The translations under genes were made by a program, and so were the position numbers. This document shows, one piece after another, positions 60,065 through 64,000 of a stretch of 64,000 nt of DNA; positions within the stretch are counted from its first letter, which is position 1, and each line of letters begins with the position of its first letter. Location of the stretch: positions 156,838 through 220,837 of the forward strand of contig CAJVZD010000003.1 of the NCBI GenBank assembly GCA_913019905.1, written 5' to 3'. The notes below the pieces were generated by a model. That model was not told the origin of the DNA and did no database searches. It worked only from the letters and a program-made list of their open reading frames with translations. This DNA is from an uncultured Cellvibrionales bacterium. Its GTDB lineage: Bacteria > Pseudomonadota > Gammaproteobacteria > Pseudomonadales > Dasaniaceae.

Positions 60065-61444
60065 TTACTCAATGATGCTCTGGTAAGTCAAAATCTTGAA
60101 TTCATTTCCGAGGCGAGTTCTATGAGGAATACTTTGGACCATAAAAATACCTATGAGGTTTTCTTTAGGGTCTATCCAGAAGCGTGTTCCCGCTGCTCCG
60201 CCCCATGCATATTCTCCCGTCGAGCCGACTTCACCGACTTCCCCTTGGTCCAAAGAGACAGAAAAGCCTAAACCGAATCCTATTCCAGTTCTGCCAAATC
60301 CCATCGGCAGTTTACCTAGATGATTCGTTGTCATCAGTTCTATGGTTTTAGGGGATAAAATCCGAACGCCGTCTAATTCTCCGCCATTAAGCATCATTTG
60401 GCTAAATTTAAGATAGTCCATTGCAGAAGATACCAGGCCACCACCACCTCCTTCAAAGGTTGCGCCTTCCATGTAACCCGCACTAGCGCGAGCTGGACTT
60501 ACAACGAGGGTGGTTGACTTGCTTTGTTTCAAAAACGCATCATCGCCATCGCCGGTACCTTTGGGAGAATACATTTGTGCTAAACGATCTAATTTTTCTT
60601 GTGGAACAACAAAGCTCGTGTCGTTCATGTCAAGCGGATCAAACAGGCGTTTCTTGAGAAACTCGCCGAAGCTCATTCCAGACAGCACTTCAACGAGGCG
60701 TCCCTGTACATCTACCCCTACACTATAGTGCCATTTTGTGCCCGGTTCATACTGTAAAGGAATTGTTCCAAGAGCAGTCACAAATTCTTTGAGGTCCTTA
60801 TTACGAAGAATGCCGTTTTTCCGATACTGCTTGTCGACTTCAGTATTACCAAAAACACCGTAAGTGAGCCCAGCGGTGTGGCGCATTAGATCGCGAATAG
60901 TCGGTTGACGTTTGGGTTTGCGAACTTGTCCCTCTTTACTGGCATCGCCGGCGCCGATAGTACGGCTTGTTGTGCCGTCGGATACCATCGCCGTTTCGCC
61001 ATCTGCTGTAGAAACCGCCAGGTCAAGATTGGCAAGTTCGGGTATATACCGAGCAATTGGATCGTTTAGGAAAAACTTACCTTCTTCGTAAAGCATCATT
61101 AGCGCCACCGACGTGATCGGCTTCGACATGGAGTAGATGCGGAATATTGCATCTTCAGTCATAGTTTTTTCGGCTTCCCTATCGCTTTGTCCGTAGGTTT
61201 CGCTGTAAACGACTTTACCATTGCGGGCAATGAGTCCCAGCCCGCCAACCATGGTGCCGTTTTCTACCGCGGTATTCATATGTGCAGTAATTCGGTTTAA
61301 GCGATCTTGAGATAAGCCTTCTTTTTCTGGCTGTACTGCAGCGAGATCTTTGGCAAAGGCCGCCGAGGACAGGGCGAGAATTGTTAAGCCCGATAGCAGG
61401 AAAGTGCTGAAGGACAGATATTTGTTAAGCTTCTTTTTTAGCAT
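60065..61444 (-). CDS. Exported serine hydrolase, beta-lactamase-fold esterase (EstB-like)
   Basis: A 459-residue protein with a signal peptide (cleavage after AFA, about residue 31). The nucleophile motif SxxK is S105-M-S-K108. Instead of the Y-x-N of class C beta-lactamases it has WHYSVGVDVQGRLVE, and later WGGAAGTRFWIDP; both resemble the family VIII esterases such as EstB. It is therefore more likely a periplasmic carboxylesterase or related hydrolase than a drug-inactivating beta-lactamase. It has its own promoter and terminator and shares an upstream sequence motif with the SDR gene upstream. Confidence 0.85.
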   Translation of the reverse strand: MLKKKLNKYLSFSTFLLSGLTILALSSAAFAKDLAAVQPEKEGLSQDRLNRITAHMNTAVENGTMVGGLGLIARNGKVVYSETYGQSDREAEKTMTEDAIFRIYSMSKPITSVALMMLYEEGKFFLNDPIARYIPELANLDLAVSTADGETAMVSDGTTSRTIGAGDASKEGQVRKPKRQPTIRDLMRHTAGLTYGVFGNTEVDKQYRKNGILRNKDLKEFVTALGTIPLQYEPGTKWHYSVGVDVQGRLVEVLSGMSFGEFLKKRLFDPLDMNDTSFVVPQEKLDRLAQMYSPKGTGDGDDAFLKQSKSTTLVVSPARASAGYMEGATFEGGGGGLVSSAMDYLKFSQMMLNGGELDGVRILSPKTIELMTTNHLGKLPMGFGRTGIGFGLGFSVSLDQGEVGEVGSTGEYAWGGAAGTRFWIDPKENLIGIFMVQSIPHRTRLGNEFKILTYQSIIE

Positions 61445-61531
61445 GGCATATTCCGAGTTTAGTTTAGGGCGAGATTAATACTTGAAAACCATTGTAGACC
61501 GGCCGCGTGGAGCGGCATACTGACGCTCTTT

Positions 61532-61564
61532 ATTACAAAAGTATAATTAACTTTAGTCAATGTT
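61532..61564 (-). promoter_or_regulatory. Promoter and shared motif upstream of the serine hydrolase gene
   Basis: On the minus strand TTGACT (61560-61555) and TGTAAT (61537-61532) are separated by 17 bases, a good sigma-70 match, about 90 bases before the start codon. The -35 lies inside a 20-base sequence (61545-61564) that resembles one upstream of the SDR gene. Confidence 0.5.
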
Positions 61565-61679
61565 AGCAAGGTCTTATTTAAGAGTTTATATAGTACTGGG
61601 TTCGTATGGCAACGGCACATGTTAAGGACGACAGACACGCAAGTGTTATCTGCCGGCAGTAATATTGGTTCTTTGGCGT

Positions 61680-62645
61680 CTATTCTTTTAAAGTCCCGTC
61701 GGATATGAGAGATCCTTCAAAAAAACTACTTTCATAAGCTTCTTCGGGAGAACTTCGAACCCGTTGATCAAGATTATGCGCATCCTCTCCGACCAGTATC
61801 CTCCAGCGTTCTTCTTTCACGCCATCGAGGATGATCGTGACGGCTTCTGCAGCAGTCATGGGAGCGTTGTTTCTGAAGTCTTCGCCGCGCTGTAAAATGG
61901 CGGCGCGTAGTTCGTCGTTGCTCAATCCATCAACATCAGCGCCCATTCTTTTCCAGTTTTCTCTGGCGGTGTTGAGTTCCTCGTCGCTCATTGCCATGGC
62001 GTCGGGCGTGCCAAGAATTTTCCCCGAGTTAATCGCAATGTCAGTGCCGATGTGGCCGGGCATCACGACAGAAACATTGACGTGCGGTGCATTGAGGCGA
62101 AAGTCGTTTACCAGTGCTTCGGAAAACCCCTTCACGGCGAACTTGGCCGCTGAATAGGCGGTATGTGCCGTCATTGGGCCCAATGATGCCCAGAAGCCAT
62201 TGACGCTGGAGGTATTGATTAAATGACCTTCGTCACTCGCAACCAATAAGGGGACAAATGCACGAGAGCCATAATAAACCCCATACCAGCAAACCCCGAA
62301 TGTTTGCTCCCAGTGTTCTCTTGTATCGTTAATGAAGCTGCCGCCACCACCAATTCCTGCATTGTTGAAAAGTAGGTTGATATGACCGCGTGGGTGTTGT
62401 TCTTGTACTTCATCTCTGAAACGATTCATGTCTTCTTCGCTAGACACATCACATTGATGAGCGGTCACAGAAATGCCCTGCGGTGCAATTTCCAGACATA
62501 TTCGCAGTGTTTCCGCCATGTTTTCCTCGACCACATCGCATATAGCGACGTCGCAACCCTGCTCGACTAATTGCTTTGCTAATTCTCGTCCCATACCTGT
62601 TCCGCCACCGGTGATGACGGCGAGCTTGCCTGAAAAATCTTTCAT
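61680..62645 (-). CDS. SDR-family NAD(P)-dependent oxidoreductase
   Basis: A 321-residue short-chain dehydrogenase. The cofactor motif TGGGTGMG (about residues 11-18), NNAG in LLFNNAGIGGGGS, the catalytic Ser in LINTSSVNGF and YSAAK with the catalytic Tyr and Lys are all present. An aspartate in CDVVEEN after the second strand suggests NAD preference, but this is a guess. The C-terminus is about 60 residues longer than classical SDRs. The substrate is unknown. It lies 235 bases upstream of the esterase gene on the same strand. Confidence 0.9.
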   Translation of the reverse strand: MKDFSGKLAVITGGGTGMGRELAKQLVEQGCDVAICDVVEENMAETLRICLEIAPQGISVTAHQCDVSSEEDMNRFRDEVQEQHPRGHINLLFNNAGIGGGGSFINDTREHWEQTFGVCWYGVYYGSRAFVPLLVASDEGHLINTSSVNGFWASLGPMTAHTAYSAAKFAVKGFSEALVNDFRLNAPHVNVSVVMPGHIGTDIAINSGKILGTPDAMAMSDEELNTARENWKRMGADVDGLSNDELRAAILQRGEDFRNNAPMTAAEAVTIILDGVKEERWRILVGEDAHNLDQRVRSSPEEAYESSFFEGSLISDGTLKE

Positions 62646-63013
62646 ATTATTCTCTTTTTTAGTTTATTAATTTTGGCATCTTAATATTACTTCTATCAAC
62701 CTACTGAATTCAAAATAAACTGGATCGAAAAAAATTAAACTTTGTCAATATTGATCTCGAATTGGTGTGTGGCTAGTCAAAATTTTCCTTGAAGTTGACA
62801 TGGCTTATAAAAAACGGGAAGCTTTCTTTTCCAGCGTCATGGTTTTTTAAATAGTCAGTCTGGTCATGATAAGTGTTTGTCTCCCTGCGAAAATTGGAGT
62901 TCTGAATAAATAGTTGTCTGATTTGTTAGGCCATTGCTGTCAGCAAGACAAGAACACTTAATCCATGATTTCTTAAGATTTCTCCGGAACATTTCTTTTA
63001 ACAGACATATGGT
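62646..63013. other. Divergent intergenic region SDR / acyltransferase
   Basis: These 368 bases hold AT-rich promoter-like sequence and the 20-base motif shared with the esterase promoter (listed separately). No gene is supported. Confidence 0.45.
62733..62752 (-). promoter_or_regulatory. Shared motif upstream of the SDR gene
   Basis: The sequence has the form AATTAA-N5-GTCAAT-R-TT, the same pattern as at 61545-61564. On the minus strand it contains TTGACA, a consensus -35 element, but no good -10 follows at the normal spacing. It lies about 90 bases upstream of the SDR start. Confidence 0.4.
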
Positions 63014-63028
63014 GTGGATTTTCAAACT

Positions 63029-63751
63029 ATGAGAGAAGATAGAAGACCCTATTGGATTAAAAAGAGCTACCTCAGTTTTAGGGTATGGTATAGCAACCAT
63101 TTTTTAAAACCTGCCTGCGATTATTTGGGTGACTTCCACACGATTATGAAGCCTTGGTACATCTCAATTTCAGGACCAAATATTCAGATTGGCAAGTGCG
63201 CCACCATCATCGGAGAGCCGGGAGATAGAGTTCAAATTGGTGTTTGGGGGCGAGAGTCGGGTGAGGGGAAAATCACCATCGGTGACTATGTGCTAATTAG
63301 CCCGGGTGTTAGAATTTCGGCGAGTGATGAAATTATCATCGGCGATAATGTGATGATTGCAAACGGTGCCTATGTGACAGACGCTGATTGGCATGGCATT
63401 TATGACCGAAGCAATAGAGATGTGAACAGATATTCCGTTCATATTAGCGACAACGTCTGGTTGGGCGATCATAGTTCAGTGCTGAAAGGAGTAAGCATTG
63501 GCGAAAATAGTATTGTTGCAGCCGGTGCCGTTGTCACCAAAGACATTCCTGCAAATGTCGTGGTTGCAGGTAATCCTGCGATAATTGTAAAGCACCTCGA
63601 TGAAGACAAAGGGTTTATCAAGCGATCCGATTTTTTCGCAGATCCGGCAGGGCTAGAAATCTTTTTTGACGGGGTCGATAAAGCGGTTCTTTCGAACAAT
63701 AGTTTTCTGAATTGGATACGTACTTTGATAAAGCCTTCAATGAAAGACTGA
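63029..63751 (+). CDS. Hexapeptide-repeat acyltransferase
   Basis: A left-handed beta-helix acyltransferase of about 240 residues (from ATG 63029; an in-frame GTG at 63014 would add five). Hexapeptide turns begin near residue 50 (ISISGPNIQIGKCATIIG) and run to about 195, with the CatB/LacA-like region ENSIVAAGAVVTKDIPANVVVAGNPA. Such enzymes transfer acetyl or other acyl groups to sugars, lipids or other small molecules; the acceptor cannot be predicted. A basic, aromatic N-terminus (RRPYWIKKSYLSFRVWYSNHF) may associate with membrane. It is divergent from the SDR gene. Confidence 0.85.
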   Translation: MREDRRPYWIKKSYLSFRVWYSNHFLKPACDYLGDFHTIMKPWYISISGPNIQIGKCATIIGEPGDRVQIGVWGRESGEGKITIGDYVLISPGVRISASDEIIIGDNVMIANGAYVTDADWHGIYDRSNRDVNRYSVHISDNVWLGDHSSVLKGVSIGENSIVAAGAVVTKDIPANVVVAGNPAIIVKHLDEDKGFIKRSDFFADPAGLEIFFDGVDKAVLSNNSFLNWIRTLIKPSMKD

Positions 63752-64000
63752 TCATGGTAAGTGCTTATCGATGGATTACTGTTCAATGCGATTTTTATGA
63801 CGACATGACTTCTGACTTTTTTGGTCGTGTCTCGATTGACTTGTTGGCAGAGAATTTCACGCTTCAAAATAGTCTAAGTGGCGGTTCCTGTAATAAGGCA
63901 AATTGCTCTCTCAGTTCCAGTATATGATCAGACCAATATCTGTCCGTATTAAACCAGGGGAAATTGTGCGGAAAAGCCGGGTCTTCCCAGCGTCGTGCCA

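Noticed and set aside
60065..61444. Class C beta-lactamase resistance gene.
   Set aside because: The SxxK motif is shared, but the Y-x-N and KTG-equivalent regions resemble EstB-type esterases, so a resistance role is not supported.
63712..63927. Open frame of 71 codons after the acyltransferase gene.
   Set aside because: It overlaps the acyltransferase gene, has no ribosome-binding site and no recognisable product.

Overview
The window is a gene-dense, moderate-GC stretch of a gammaproteobacterial chromosome, probably a marine member of the Pseudomonadales/Cellvibrionales group. This rests on gene content and order: pepP-ubiH-ubiI; HAD-rppH-ptsP with lgt-thyA; trxA-rho-ubiD; ubiE-ubiJ-ubiB-hisI-hisE-tatABC; and ponA divergent from pilMNOPQ-aroK-aroB-damX followed by hemE all resemble the order I know from Pseudomonas. 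Nearly everything is housekeeping. I see no insertion sequence, prophage, CRISPR array, tRNA or rRNA.

Layout. 0.1-4.1 kb: an aminopeptidase and two ubiquinone hydroxylases. 4.4-9.2 kb: a lone gcvH, a thiolase, a medium-chain oxidoreductase and the rRNA methyltransferase RlmI. 9.3-15.6 kb: a HAD phosphatase, RNA pyrophosphohydrolase, the nitrogen-type PTS enzyme I, an NRDE/TANGO2 protein, Lgt and thymidylate synthase. 16.4-21.5 kb: a six-gene TonB energy module (DUF3450, TtpC-like, ExbB, ExbD, short TonB, TPR) closed by a strong terminator. 22-28.5 kb, minus strand: ilvD, hemW, ubiD, rho and trxA. 29-33.4 kb: asnS, small unknown proteins and an RNase II. 33.7-39.1 kb, minus strand: ubiE-ubiJ-ubiB, hisI-hisE and tatABC. 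39.2-41.8 kb, minus strand: an unknown protein and a pair of phage-derived replication genes. 42-45 kb: radA and hemN. 45-56.2 kb: PBP1A, the type IV pilus assembly operon, two shikimate-pathway genes and a DamX-like SPOR protein. 56.6-64 kb: hemE, an M48 lipoprotein protease, cysE, an EstB-like serine hydrolase, an SDR and a hexapeptide acyltransferase.

The most interesting locus is 40.0-41.8 kb. A protein with a winged-helix-like N-terminus and three tandem DnaT-type domains is followed one base later by a lambda P-family helicase-loader protein. No other phage gene is nearby and radA is divergent. This looks like a domesticated lambda O/P-derived helicase-loading system of the kind proposed as DopC/DopE, here with a triplicated DnaT domain.

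Functional links: ubiquinone synthesis is served by five or more genes (ubiH, ubiI, ubiD, ubiB, ubiJ, ubiE); haem synthesis by hemN, hemW and hemE; envelope and protein export by lgt, tatABC, ponA, pil, the TonB module and damX. All assignments come from reading motifs and context; no database search was run.
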